A stretch of DNA of 64,000 bases from NCBI RefSeq assembly GCF_002993365.1, contig NZ_PVNP01000182.1:1-64000 (forward strand). The letters run 5' to 3'. How positions within the stretch are numbered: position 1 is the stretch's first letter; each line of letters starts with the position of its first letter. The position numbers were made by a program, and so were the translations under genes. This stretch comes from Marisediminitalea alba (lineage in GTDB: Bacteria > Pseudomonadota > Gammaproteobacteria > Enterobacterales > Alteromonadaceae). Positions 29,445-37,703 of the stretch are shown here, piece after piece. The notes beneath the pieces were generated by a model that had not been told where the DNA came from, ran no database searches, and was given only the letters and a program-made list of their open reading frames with translations.

Positions 29445-29885
29445 TTAGTCCAGCGTGTCGAGAATGGGTTCCAGCCACTCTACGGCGCGATCTTCCGGAA
29501 TGGGGTGGTGCAGCACGTCAATGTGTAACGGATCGGCCATGAGCTTGGCACCGCCTTTATTCATTAGCGTTTCCATGGCAATGGCGCCGTGGCAATAGGT
29601 ATCGTAGCTACTGTCACCCAGACCCACCACAAAGTACTCAACATCGCTGAGATCTTCGTTTTCTAGTTGGGCTGCAAAAGACTGAATATTGTCGGGTAAA
29701 TCGCCGGCACCATGGGTTGATGTACAGATAAACCAGGTGGAATCTGCTTCGATATCGTCCATATCGGGCTGAGTGAGTATAGTAACTTTATATCCACGGG
29801 CACGAAGGGCCTCAGCAATGGCATCAGCAACATATTCGCTGGCCCCCAGTACAGAACCTACTAGCAGTGTAAAGTGACGATCCAT
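29445..29885 (-). CDS. mioC: flavodoxin-like protein MioC
   Basis: A 146-residue flavodoxin. The FMN phosphate loop is VGSVLGASEYVADAI at the N-terminus and the second loop is STHGAGDLPDN; the motif VVGLGDSSYDTYCHG is near residue 88. MioC in E. coli is needed for biotin synthase activity as an electron carrier. In E. coli its gene borders oriC; here dnaT and dnaC lie between it and the origin. Confidence 0.93.
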   Translation of the reverse strand: MDRHFTLLVGSVLGASEYVADAIAEALRARGYKVTILTQPDMDDIEADSTWFICTSTHGAGDLPDNIQSFAAQLENEDLSDVEYFVVGLGDSSYDTYCHGAIAMETLMNKGGAKLMADPLHIDVLHHPIPEDRAVEWLEPILDTLD

Positions 29886-29923
29886 ATTACTCCGGATAAA
29901 CCTTGTGGCAGTTATGCTTAAAG

Positions 29924-29952
29924 TGGCGGCATTATACCAATAATAACCGCCA
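29924..29952 (-). promoter_or_regulatory. candidate mioC promoter within an inverted repeat
   Basis: A consensus minus-strand -10 TATAAT (29931-29936) lies between arms TGGCGG (29924-29929) and CCGCCA (29947-29952). The matching -35 is weak, so an activator or an extended element may be needed. The 105-bp gap between mnmE and mioC has no other signal. Confidence 0.4.
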
Positions 29953-29990
29953 GGGAATATGTTTAGTCGGGGTAGGTTGCCGGCAGCTGG

Positions 29991-31373
29991 TTACTTACCG
30001 ATACAGAAGGAGGAAAAGATACGACCGAGTAGATCGTCGGAAGTAAATTCGCCAGTGATTTCGGTGAGCGCCTGATGGGCCAGGCGCAATTCTTCAGCCA
30101 GTAATTCGCCAGCCAGATTATCGTTAAGTTGCTGCTCGCCCGTTTCCAGATGCGCCAGCGCGGTATCAATGGCATCCATGTGACGGCGGCGGGCGATAAA
30201 CTGACCTTCGGTGGTGGTGTCCAGGCCGATACTGGCTGCCAGATGATCTTTTAACACCTCTACTCCGTCACCGGTACTGGCCGACAGCGCGATGGTGGTA
30301 AATGCGCCATGAGCTGAATCGATCTGATGCAGGCGGATTTCATCGCCGGTTTTATCAACCTTATTGCGAATAACCGTTACTGGCATGCCAGCAGGCAGCT
30401 GTTGCATAAATTCGGGCCAGATGAGGTACGGGTCGATGCTATCGGATTCGGTGCTGTCGACCACAAACAATACCCGGTCGGCCTGATTAATTGCTTCCCA
30501 GGCGCGGGCAATACCTATTTGTTCCACTTTATCCGGGCTTTCGCGCAGACCGGCGGTATCAATAATATGCAGTGGCATGCCATTAATGTGGATGTGTTCT
30601 TTCAGTATATCCCGAGTGGTACCGGCGATATCGGTTACGATGGCGCTTTCACGGCCGGCCAGCGCATTAAGCAGGCTCGATTTACCGGCATTGGGTTTGC
30701 CGGCAATAACTACCTGCATACCTTCCCGTAGCAGCGTACCTTGTTTTGCCTGGCTGCGAACCTTGCCAACTTGTTCGAGAATAGTGGTGAGGTCATTACT
30801 GACCTTGCCGTCGGATAGAAAGTCGATCTCTTCATCCGGGAAGTCGATAGCGGCTTCTACATACATACGCAAATGAATAATGGCTTCGCTGAGGGTATTG
30901 ATTTGTTCTGAGAACTCACCCTGTAACGAGCGTAACGCACTTTTCGCGGCCTGTTGGGAGCTGGCATCAATCAGGTCGGCAATGGCTTCAGCCTGGGCCA
31001 AATCCAATTTGTCGTTTAAGAAAGCCTGTTCGCTAAATTCCCCTGGCCGCGCCAGTCTGACATTGGGCACTGCTAAAATGGCTTCCAGTAGCATATCAAT
31101 AATGACCGGCCCGCCATGACCCTGAAACTCCACCACGTCTTCACCGGTAAAGGAGTGCGGGTTTTTGAAATAAATAGCGATGCCCTGATCGATGATTTCA
31201 CCCATGGCATTGTAAAAATCAGTGTAAGTAGCCTGACGGGGTGATAATGGGGTGCGTAATATGTGTTCAGCCACTTTTAACGCCTGCGGGCCGGATACCC
31301 GCACTATGCCAACACCACCTCGCCCGGGCGGGGTAGCTTGTGCAACAATGGTGTCGGAGTGGCTGATAGTCAT
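29991..31373 (-). CDS. mnmE: tRNA modification GTPase MnmE
   Basis: A 460-residue TrmE/MnmE. The N-terminal tetrahydrofolate-binding domain ends near 120. A GTPase domain is inserted in a helical region: G1 [13 protein letters not shown] (about 222-234), G3 [11 protein letters not shown]4 NKVD. The C-terminal FCIGK carries the invariant Cys457. It works with MnmG on U34 of tRNAs. It is 9 nt downstream of yajQ, so the two are one unit. Confidence 0.97.
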   Translation of the reverse strand: MTISHSDTIVAQATPPGRGGVGIVRVSGPQALKVAEHILRTPLSPRQATYTDFYNAMGEIIDQGIAIYFKNPHSFTGEDVVEFQGHGGPVIIDMLLEAILAVPNVRLARPGEFSEQAFLNDKLDLAQAEAIADLIDASSQQAAKSALRSLQGEFSEQINTLSEAIIHLRMYVEAAIDFPDEEIDFLSDGKVSNDLTTILEQVGKVRSQAKQGTLLREGMQVVIAGKPNAGKSSLLNALAGRESAIVTDIAGTTRDILKEHIHINGMPLHIIDTAGLRESPDKVEQIGIARAWEAINQADRVLFVVDSTESDSIDPYLIWPEFMQQLPAGMPVTVIRNKVDKTGDEIRLHQIDSAHGAFTTIALSASTGDGVEVLKDHLAASIGLDTTTEGQFIARRRHMDAIDTALAHLETGEQQLNDNLAGELLAEELRLAHQALTEITGEFTSDDLLGRIFSSFCIGK

Positions 31374-31382
31374 AATTAAGCT

Positions 31383-31865
31383 CTAGTCGCGGAAATTATT
31401 AAATTGAAATGGCTGGCCCAGCTCTGCCTGTTTAACCAGTTGCATAACCTGTTGCAGGTCGTCTCGCTTTTTACCGGTAACCCGCAACTGTTCGCCCTGG
31501 ATAGCCGTTTGTACTTTAATTTTGGCATCTTTGACCAGTTTAACAATCTTCTTAGCGACGGCCTGCTCAATGCCTTCTTTAAACGCTATTGTCTGACGAT
31601 AATTTTTGCCGGTGACAGTATGCGGTTTGCAGTCGATGGCTGAGGTATCAAGATTACGTTTGGCACAGGCATTTCGGAACATGGATTCCATTTGTTGGAG
31701 CTGGAACTCGGCCTGGGCGGCCATTACTACGGTTTTGTCTTTGTATTCGAAGCTGGCTTCTACGCCACGAAAATCAAAGCGAGTCGACAATTCTCGGTTA
31801 GCGTTTTCCGTGGCATTGCGGACTTCTTCCATGTTTATTTCTGACACAATATCAAATGAAGGCAT
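31383..31865 (-). CDS. yajQ: YajQ-family nucleotide-binding protein
   Basis: A 160-residue YajQ protein from the ATG at 31863-31865, which has AGGAGAG upstream and gives the family start [18 protein letters not shown]. Two ferredoxin-like domains include [16 protein letters not shown] and the C-terminal [17 protein letters not shown]. Family members bind nucleotides, and some (in Xanthomonas) act as cyclic di-GMP receptors. It lies between yidC and mnmE, genes that are neighbours in E. coli. Confidence 0.94.
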   Translation of the reverse strand: MPSFDIVSEINMEEVRNATENANRELSTRFDFRGVEASFEYKDKTVVMAAQAEFQLQQMESMFRNACAKRNLDTSAIDCKPHTVTGKNYRQTIAFKEGIEQAVAKKIVKLVKDAKIKVQTAIQGEQLRVTGKKRDDLQQVMQLVKQAELGQPFQFNNFRD

Positions 31866-31883
31866 GGTGACTGCTCTCCTGTT

Positions 31884-31911
31884 AACAAAAGCCCGCATGA
31901 ATGCGGGCTTT
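31884..31911 (-). terminator. rho-independent terminator of the rpmH-rnpA-yidD-yidC operon
   Basis: AAAGCCCGCAT and ATGCGGGCTTT form an 11-bp stem with a 2-nt turn (31888-31911). The minus strand then reads TTTTGTT. It separates yidC from yajQ. Confidence 0.88.
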
Positions 31912-31935
31912 AAGTAGTTTATTGGGATTAATTAT

Positions 31936-33600
31936 TTACTTAATGCCACGTTTTTCCATAGAGGCGTATATCATTTTTGCCTGGATTAGGGTAATCACGT
32001 TACTGATAAACCAGTAGAGTACCAGACCGGCCGGGAACCAGATAAAGAACACACTCATGGCAACCGGCATCCACTGCATGATTTTTTGTTGCATCGGATC
32101 GGTCATGGTGGTGGGTTGCAGCTTCTGCAGCATCCACATGCTGGCACCGGTTAATATAGGCAGTACAAAGTAGGGGTCCATTACCGATAAATCGGTGATC
32201 CACAGAATAAAATCGGCATGACGTAATTCCACACTTTCCAGCAGTACCCAGTAGAGCGCCAGGAAGATAGGCATTTGCAGCAACAGTGGGAAGCAGCCGC
32301 CCATAGGGTTAACTTTTTCCTTCTTGTAGAGCTCCATCATGGCCTGAGACATCTTTTGACGGTCGTCGCCGTAACGGTCTTTCAGTTGCTGCATCTTAGG
32401 CGCCAGATTACGCATCTTAGCCATTGATTCGTATTGTTTCTTGGTCAGCCAGTACATGGCACCTTTAACAATAATGGTAATCAGGATAATGGCCAAACCC
32501 CAGTTACCTACCAGGCTATGCAGGAATTTAAGCAGGGTAAATAGTGGCTGCGAAATCCACCATAAAATACCGTAGTCTACGGTCAGGTCTAAGCCATTTG
32601 CCAGCATAGCCAGTTTTTCCTGATCCTTGGGACCAAGATAAAGTGTGCTGTTTAATTCAATTACCTGTCCGCTCTCTACTGATGTGGGTTCGCCAGTGTA
32701 GCCAACAATCGCGTACTGATTAGCCACCATACGGCTGTAAAGCGAGTTTGTTTCGGTTTGAGATGGTACCCAGGCTGAAATAAAGTAGTGCTCCAGCATA
32801 CTCACCCAACCACCTGTGGTGGTGATTCGCAGTGGGTCATCTTCGATATCGCCAAATGTGTACTTATTATAACGATCGTCTGCTGTGCCGTAAGCTGCGC
32901 CGCGATAGGTTGGCATAAACATGTTACCGCCTTCTTGTTCAGCGGTGGTTTGCTTAAGCTGGGCATATTGTTGAAATTGAGCAGTCTGACCAGAATTATT
33001 GGTAATTGCATAGCTCACATCCACATCGTTGTGTCCACGGGTGAATGTAAAGGTTTTAGTAATGCTAATCCCATCATTGCTTGACCAGGTTAACGGTACA
33101 CTCAGTGTGTCACCGTTTAACTCATATGAATCCGCCTGTGCCTGATATAAAGGTCTGCCTTGTGAGCTGCCATCGGGGCCATTTGCACCTACCAGCCCGC
33201 TTTGTGCAACATACAATCCGTTACCAGCGCGCAGTAAGCTGTAGGGTTCGTCTGAGCCCTGCGTAACCGGAAACTTAACCAGGTCGGCGTGAATAACGTC
33301 ACCACCTACCAAACTAATCGTCAGATTCAGTGTATCGGTAACTACTGAAATCGTTTGCTTAGTACTGTTGCTGGCTGTTGCCTGCGGCAAAGCTTCACTC
33401 GCTGCAACAGGCACATCTTCGTCAGTGCCATTGCTGGCAGGGACTGATGAAGCTGAGGGTACACCGGCCGGTACACTGTCTGCCGCTTGCTGGGTTACTG
33501 GTTGAACTGGCTGCGGTCCGTAGGCCTCATGCCACTTTTGCCAGAGTAAAAAGCTGATAAATGCGATGGCAATAATCAGAATACTTCGTTGCGATTCCAT
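31936..33600 (-). CDS. yidC: membrane protein insertase YidC
   Basis: A 554-residue insertase: an N-terminal membrane helix (ILIIAIAFISFLLW), a Pro/Ala/Ser-rich linker (about 30-85), a large periplasmic P1 domain (about 90-340), and the 60KD-IMP core with the family motifs MYWLTKKQYESMAKM and NPMGGCFPLLLQMPIFLALY. The core contains the conserved hydrophilic-groove Arg region. It inserts small membrane proteins such as AtpE alone or with SecYEG. It is the last gene of the rpmH operon. Confidence 0.97.
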   Translation of the reverse strand: MESQRSILIIAIAFISFLLWQKWHEAYGPQPVQPVTQQAADSVPAGVPSASSVPASNGTDEDVPVAASEALPQATASNSTKQTISVVTDTLNLTISLVGGDVIHADLVKFPVTQGSDEPYSLLRAGNGLYVAQSGLVGANGPDGSSQGRPLYQAQADSYELNGDTLSVPLTWSSNDGISITKTFTFTRGHNDVDVSYAITNNSGQTAQFQQYAQLKQTTAEQEGGNMFMPTYRGAAYGTADDRYNKYTFGDIEDDPLRITTTGGWVSMLEHYFISAWVPSQTETNSLYSRMVANQYAIVGYTGEPTSVESGQVIELNSTLYLGPKDQEKLAMLANGLDLTVDYGILWWISQPLFTLLKFLHSLVGNWGLAIILITIIVKGAMYWLTKKQYESMAKMRNLAPKMQQLKDRYGDDRQKMSQAMMELYKKEKVNPMGGCFPLLLQMPIFLALYWVLLESVELRHADFILWITDLSVMDPYFVLPILTGASMWMLQKLQPTTMTDPMQQKIMQWMPVAMSVFFIWFPAGLVLYWFISNVITLIQAKMIYASMEKRGIK

Positions 33601-33611
33601 ACTGGTCTCTT

Positions 33612-33884
33612 TTAATTTGAGTGTTTATTGTCTTGTTTGTTTTCGGGTACCGGATCGTATCCGCCAGAGTGCAAAGGGTGGCATTTTAATATGCGTTTGA
33701 TAGATAACCAACCGCCAATTAACAATCCGTGCGATTTAAATGCATTTAAGGCATAAACTGAGCAGCTTGGGTGAAAGCGACAACGCTGTCCAAGCACCGG
33801 CGAAATAAATAACCGGTAAAAGTAAATGAGTCCCAGCGGCAGCGCAATTAGCCCGTAGTGCAGCGCTTTTCGAGCTTTTTCCAT
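33612..33884 (-). CDS. yidD: membrane protein insertion efficiency factor YidD
   Basis: A 90-residue YidD with the invariant pattern [20 protein letters not shown] and [13 protein letters not shown]. The amphipathic N-terminus binds the inner membrane. Its start overlaps the end of rnpA by 37 nt, and it lies 11 nt before yidC. It aids YidC-dependent insertion. Confidence 0.95.
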   Translation of the reverse strand: MEKARKALHYGLIALPLGLIYFYRLFISPVLGQRCRFHPSCSVYALNAFKSHGLLIGGWLSIKRILKCHPLHSGGYDPVPENKQDNKHSN

Positions 33885-34207
33885 AACTTTTCCAACGTGA
33901 CAAAGACTTCTTCATTCGACAATGCATCGGCGCCGGTCTTGCCGACCACAATAATATCGATACCGGGGAGTTGCTGCGCGCGATGACGAAAGCTCTCGCG
34001 AATTAAACGTTTAATGCGATTGCGCTGATTAGCTTTGCGAATACGTTTTTTGGCTAAGGTGATGCCAATACGGGGATGAGTTAACTGATTATGTCTGGCT
34101 AGAACCGTAAAGCACGGTGATACTGCTGGAATTGCTTTATCGAAAACATAAGTAAAGTGGGAGGGAGTAAGAAGCCTTAACTCCCGGGAAAACTGGTTTT
34201 CGCCCAC
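33848..34207 (-). CDS. rnpA: ribonuclease P protein component
   Basis: A 119-residue RnpA. The signature [19 protein letters not shown] (about 57-75) is intact. It is the protein cofactor of RNase P for 5' tRNA maturation. The start is GTG (34205-34207), with no ATG near, and the gene follows rpmH by 15 nt as in almost all bacteria. Confidence 0.96.
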   Translation of the reverse strand: MGENQFSRELRLLTPSHFTYVFDKAIPAVSPCFTVLARHNQLTHPRIGITLAKKRIRKANQRNRIKRLIRESFRHRAQQLPGIDIIVVGKTGADALSNEEVFVTLEKLWKKLEKRCTTG

Positions 34208-34222
34208 TTTTGGTAAATACCA

Positions 34223-34357
34223 TTAAGCAGAAAGGCGAGCACGACCCTTTGCACGGCGAGCGGCTAGTACTTTACGACCGTTTTTAGTCGCCATACGAGC
34301 ACGGAAACCGTGAGAGCGTTTACGCTTTAGGTTACTCGGTTGAAACGTTCTTTTCAT
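34223..34357 (-). CDS. rpmH: 50S ribosomal protein L34
   Basis: A 44-residue, very basic ribosomal protein reading [20 protein letters not shown] and ending KGRARLSA, the universal L34 pattern. The ATG is at 34355-34357 and the stop at 34223-34225. It heads the rpmH-rnpA-yidD-yidC operon behind a near-consensus promoter that contains a GATC site. Confidence 0.98.
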   Translation of the reverse strand: MKRTFQPSNLKRKRSHGFRARMATKNGRKVLAARRAKGRARLSA

Positions 34358-34437
34358 GACCAAAGTCTCACTTTTACGTGGTTAAACATACTTATTGTAA
34401 CTGCCCAAATAATAGGCGTGCTACAAAAGGACGCTGA

Positions 34438-34466
34438 ATTCTAGAGATCTCCGGGGCTATTGTCAA
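34438..34466 (-). promoter_or_regulatory. rpmH promoter
   Basis: On the minus strand TTGACA (34461-34466) and TAGAAT (34438-34443) have a 17-bp spacer, close to ideal. A GATC site (34446-34449) lies in the spacer, so Dam methylation or SeqA could affect it. Confidence 0.8.
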
Positions 34467-34863
34467 TGGAAAAGCCCGTTAAACCACTTAATAATCCTAA
34501 TTTTGTTGCCCTATCTCGAATAGAAATTACGCGGACTGTGAATAATTATTTTTGTCAATACAATTTATCCACAGTTTTAGTGGCGATCCACCAAATTCAG
34601 GTCTTGTCAAGCACACGATCGGCTACTGATCGCCTATACAGGATCATCGATCAGGCCTGTGCGATCTGATCGTGATTTAAAGATTTTTCTTTAATAAACA
34701 TAAATTTAAACTTTTCTCGGCGGGGTTTTTTGCTGATCCGGATTTACTTTGGATCGAATAAGTAAGATAATCCACAAGCTAGTTAATCGATCAGCGTGAC
34801 ATCATCAGTTTACTCACAATTCACCTGTTTGTTAGTCGATGCGACCCGCAGCATTTATACACA
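34446..34863. promoter_or_regulatory. rpmH-dnaA control region: DnaA boxes and GATC cluster
   Basis: The 570-bp gap between rpmH and dnaA has 11 GATC sites (34446-34792), seven of them between 34617 and 34738. Perfect DnaA boxes lie at 34537-34545 (TGTGAATAA), 34565-34573 (TTATCCACA) and 34855-34863 (TTATACACA), and a one-mismatch box at 34768-34776 overlaps the dnaA promoter. An AT-rich stretch spans 34675-34720. The simplest reading is DnaA autoregulation plus SeqA sequestration of the dnaA promoter, but a second origin-like element is possible. Confidence 0.8.
34743..34771 (+). promoter_or_regulatory. candidate dnaA promoter
   Basis: TTTACT (34743-34748) and GATAAT (34766-34771) are separated by 17 bp. 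A GATC lies in the spacer (34752-34755), and a DnaA-box-like TAATCCACA (34768-34776) overlaps the -10, the arrangement expected for repression by DnaA. The leader would be about 150 nt. Confidence 0.55.
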
Positions 34864-34927
34864 ACATTAAACATCGATAATAACAATAAAAATAAGGCCT
34901 AGAGCCAGAACGGAGCATAATAATAAT

Positions 34928-36454
34928 ATGTCTTTATGGAATCAGTGCCTGGAGCGTTTGCGTCAGGAACTCCCTACACAGCAGTTTGTTATGTGGATAA
35001 GACCACTAACTTCAGAACAAAATCAGGATGCTGTAACGCTTTATGCTCCGAATCGGTTTATTCTGGACTGGGTTCGCGAAAAATACCGCGACAAGATTAA
35101 TCAGTTATTTGTTGAGTTCAGCGGCGGCCAACAGGCGCCACAGCTGCGTTTCGAGGTGGTTCAACGTCGTGCTGCGCCGGCTGCGTCTAATCCGGCGCCA
35201 AGTGCCACCGACAGCGATCCGATCCGCGGATCGGCAAGGGGATCGTCGTTTTCTGCATCTGTTGATAATTACAGTCAGCCGCCTCAACAAACAAACGCTT
35301 TCACTAATGGCAACAATGCATCAATGCAAAGTCCGCCAGTTGCACCGGCGCCGGTAAGTGCCAGGGTTAATCCACCAGTATCGGCAGGGCAGACGGTAAA
35401 TAAGGTCATCCCTATACCGGAAGGCGTGAGTCACAAGAGCAATATCAATCCCACTTATCAGTTTGATAACTTTGTTGAGGGTAAGTCTAACCAGTTAGCC
35501 AGAGCTGCGGCGAGCCAGGTAGCCAACAATCCAGGCGGCTCATATAACCCGCTGTTTATATATGGCGGCACTGGTTTAGGTAAAACTCACTTATTACATG
35601 CAGTAGGTAACGGCATCCTCAATACTAAGCAGGATGCTAAAATCATTTACATGCACTCCGAGCGTTTTGTGCAGGATATGGTTAAAGCGCTGCAAAATAA
35701 TGCCATCGAAGACTTCAAGCGGTTTTATCGTTCGGTGGATGCGTTACTTATTGATGACATTCAATTCTTTGCCAATAAAGAACGTTCCCAGGAAGAGTTT
35801 TTCCATACCTTTAATGCGTTGCTGGAAGGTAATCAGCAAATCATTCTTACCTCCGACCGTTACCCCAAGGAGATTGACGGGGTAGAGGACCGGCTTAAAT
35901 CGCGGTTTGGCTGGGGACTAACCATCGCAATTGAGCCACCAGAACTTGAAACCCGGGTGGCGATTCTGATGCGTAAAGCGTCTGAGAATAATATTCAGCT
36001 GCCTAACGAGGTTGCTTTCTTTATTGCCAAACGTTTGCGCTCGAATGTTCGGGAACTGGAAGGCGCATTAAACCGCGTTATTGCCAACGCAAATTTTACC
36101 GGCAGACCAATCACCATTGATTTTGTGCGTGAGGCATTGAGAGATTTACTCGCGTTACAAGAAAAGCTGGTTACGGTGGATAATATTCAAAAAACGGTCG
36201 CAGATTACTATAAAATAAAGGTATCTGATATTCTGTCAAAACGTCGCAGCCGCAGTGTTGCCAGGCCAAGACAAGTCGCCATGGCGTTATCTAAGGAATT
36301 GACGAATCATAGCTTGCCCGAGTTGGGTAATCTGTTTGGTGGCAGAGACCACACTACGGTGTTGCATGCCTGCCGCAAAATAGAGCAGCTAAAAGAAGAA
36401 AGTCATGATATAAAAGAAGACTATAAGAATTTGATAAGAACACTGTCTTCTTAA
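34928..36454 (+). CDS. dnaA: chromosomal replication initiator DnaA
   Basis: A 508-residue DnaA. Domain I (1-90) begins [21 protein letters not shown] long, low-complexity, Pro/Gln/Asn-rich domain II spans about 90-175. The AAA+ domain III has Walker A GGTGLGKT (213-220) and Walker B LLIDDIQF. Domain IV carries the box-binding signature [15 protein letters not shown]. It is about 40 residues longer than E. coli DnaA, all in the linker. First gene of dnaA-dnaN-recF-gyrB. Confidence 0.98.
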   Translation: MSLWNQCLERLRQELPTQQFVMWIRPLTSEQNQDAVTLYAPNRFILDWVREKYRDKINQLFVEFSGGQQAPQLRFEVVQRRAAPAASNPAPSATDSDPIRGSARGSSFSASVDNYSQPPQQTNAFTNGNNASMQSPPVAPAPVSARVNPPVSAGQTVNKVIPIPEGVSHKSNINPTYQFDNFVEGKSNQLARAAASQVANNPGGSYNPLFIYGGTGLGKTHLLHAVGNGILNTKQDAKIIYMHSERFVQDMVKALQNNAIEDFKRFYRSVDALLIDDIQFFANKERSQEEFFHTFNALLEGNQQIILTSDRYPKEIDGVEDRLKSRFGWGLTIAIEPPELETRVAILMRKASENNIQLPNEVAFFIAKRLRSNVRELEGALNRVIANANFTGRPITIDFVREALRDLLALQEKLVTVDNIQKTVADYYKIKVSDILSKRRSRSVARPRQVAMALSKELTNHSLPELGNLFGGRDHTTVLHACRKIEQLKEESHDIKEDYKNLIRTLSS

Positions 36455-36485
36455 CAGAAACCAACACAGGTGAGAAAAGAATTCG

Positions 36486-37589
36486 ATGAACTTTACCATC
36501 AGCCGGGAAAACTTTTTACAACCATTACAACTAGTATCCGGGGCAGTAGAGAGACGCCATACTCTGCCGATTCTATCTAACGTTTTAATAAAAGTTAGTG
36601 AAGGCGCACTTTGGTTAACGGGTACAGATTTAGAGGTGGAGTTAATTTCCAGTACACAACTGGAAGGAGACTTTGCCGAAGGTGAGATCACCGTACCTGC
36701 CAAGAAGCTTTTTGATATTTGTCGTGGCTTGTCTGATGGTACAGAAATCAATTTTTCACTTGATGGCAATAAAGCCGTTATTCGTGCTGGTCGCGGTCGT
36801 TATACTCTCTCAACGTTATCAGCCAGCGATTACCCGAATCTCGAAGACTGGGAAGGCGAAGTTGAGTTTGAAGTATCAGGTGCAAATCTTAAACGCCTAA
36901 TCGACAGCGTTCATTTTTCCATGGCACAGCAGGACGTACGTTACTACCTCAATGGTATGTCTCTTGAAACCGAAGAAAACCTGGTAAGAACCGTTGCTAC
37001 CGATGGCCACCGTTTAGCACTTTGTCGACTTGATTATACTGCCGCTACCTTGCCAGCACGTCAGGTTATCATTCCACGTAAAGGTGTGCTGGAAATTTCC
37101 CGTCTGATTGAAGACGACGACAAGCTGTTAAAAATTCAGATTGGCGCGAACCATATTCGCATGTTTTCTACTGAGTTCATTTTTACCAGTAAGTTGGTTG
37201 ACGGTCGCTTCCCGGATTATCGTCGTGTACTACCTAAAGACGGCGACAAGGTTATCCTGGCCAGTAAAGATGTATTAAAAGATGCGTTCTCTCGTGCTGC
37301 TATTTTATCGAATGAAAAGTTCCGCGGTGTTCGTTTAAACATCTCTTCAGGTGAATTAAAGATTACGGCTAATAACCCAGAACAGGAAGAAGCCGAGGAA
37401 ATCGTCGATATTGATTATCAGGGCGATTCTCTTGAGATAGGTTTTAACGTTGCTTACTTAATTGATGTATTGAATTCTATTAATTCAAACAACGTTAAGA
37501 TCAATCTTATGGATGCCAATTCCAGTGCGCTTATCGAAGACGCTGATGATGGTGCAGCCCTGTACGTTATAATGCCCATGCGCCTGTAG
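36486..37589 (+). CDS. dnaN: DNA polymerase III beta subunit (sliding clamp)
   Basis: A 367-residue clamp with three repeated domains. It begins MNFTISRENFLQPLQLVSGA and ends with the conserved DGAALYVIMPMRL that forms part of the hydrophobic partner-binding pocket. It is the usual length and lies 31 nt after dnaA. Confidence 0.98.
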   Translation: MNFTISRENFLQPLQLVSGAVERRHTLPILSNVLIKVSEGALWLTGTDLEVELISSTQLEGDFAEGEITVPAKKLFDICRGLSDGTEINFSLDGNKAVIRAGRGRYTLSTLSASDYPNLEDWEGEVEFEVSGANLKRLIDSVHFSMAQQDVRYYLNGMSLETEENLVRTVATDGHRLALCRLDYTAATLPARQVIIPRKGVLEISRLIEDDDKLLKIQIGANHIRMFSTEFIFTSKLVDGRFPDYRRVLPKDGDKVILASKDVLKDAFSRAAILSNEKFRGVRLNISSGELKITANNPEQEEAEEIVDIDYQGDSLEIGFNVAYLIDVLNSINSNNVKINLMDANSSALIEDADDGAALYVIMPMRL

Positions 37590-37703
37590 GTGTAGTGGGC
37601 CCATCATTTTTATAACTTTTGAATACATTGCCGAATCTCGATATTCGGCTTTGTTGTATTTAATCCCCGGTTTTTATTTCACCCAGAGCGTAAGTATTGT
37701 TTT

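Noticed and set aside
37590..37703. GTGGGCCCAT after dnaN as a terminator
   Set aside because: It is a short palindrome without a loop, and dnaN-recF-gyrB appear to be one unit.
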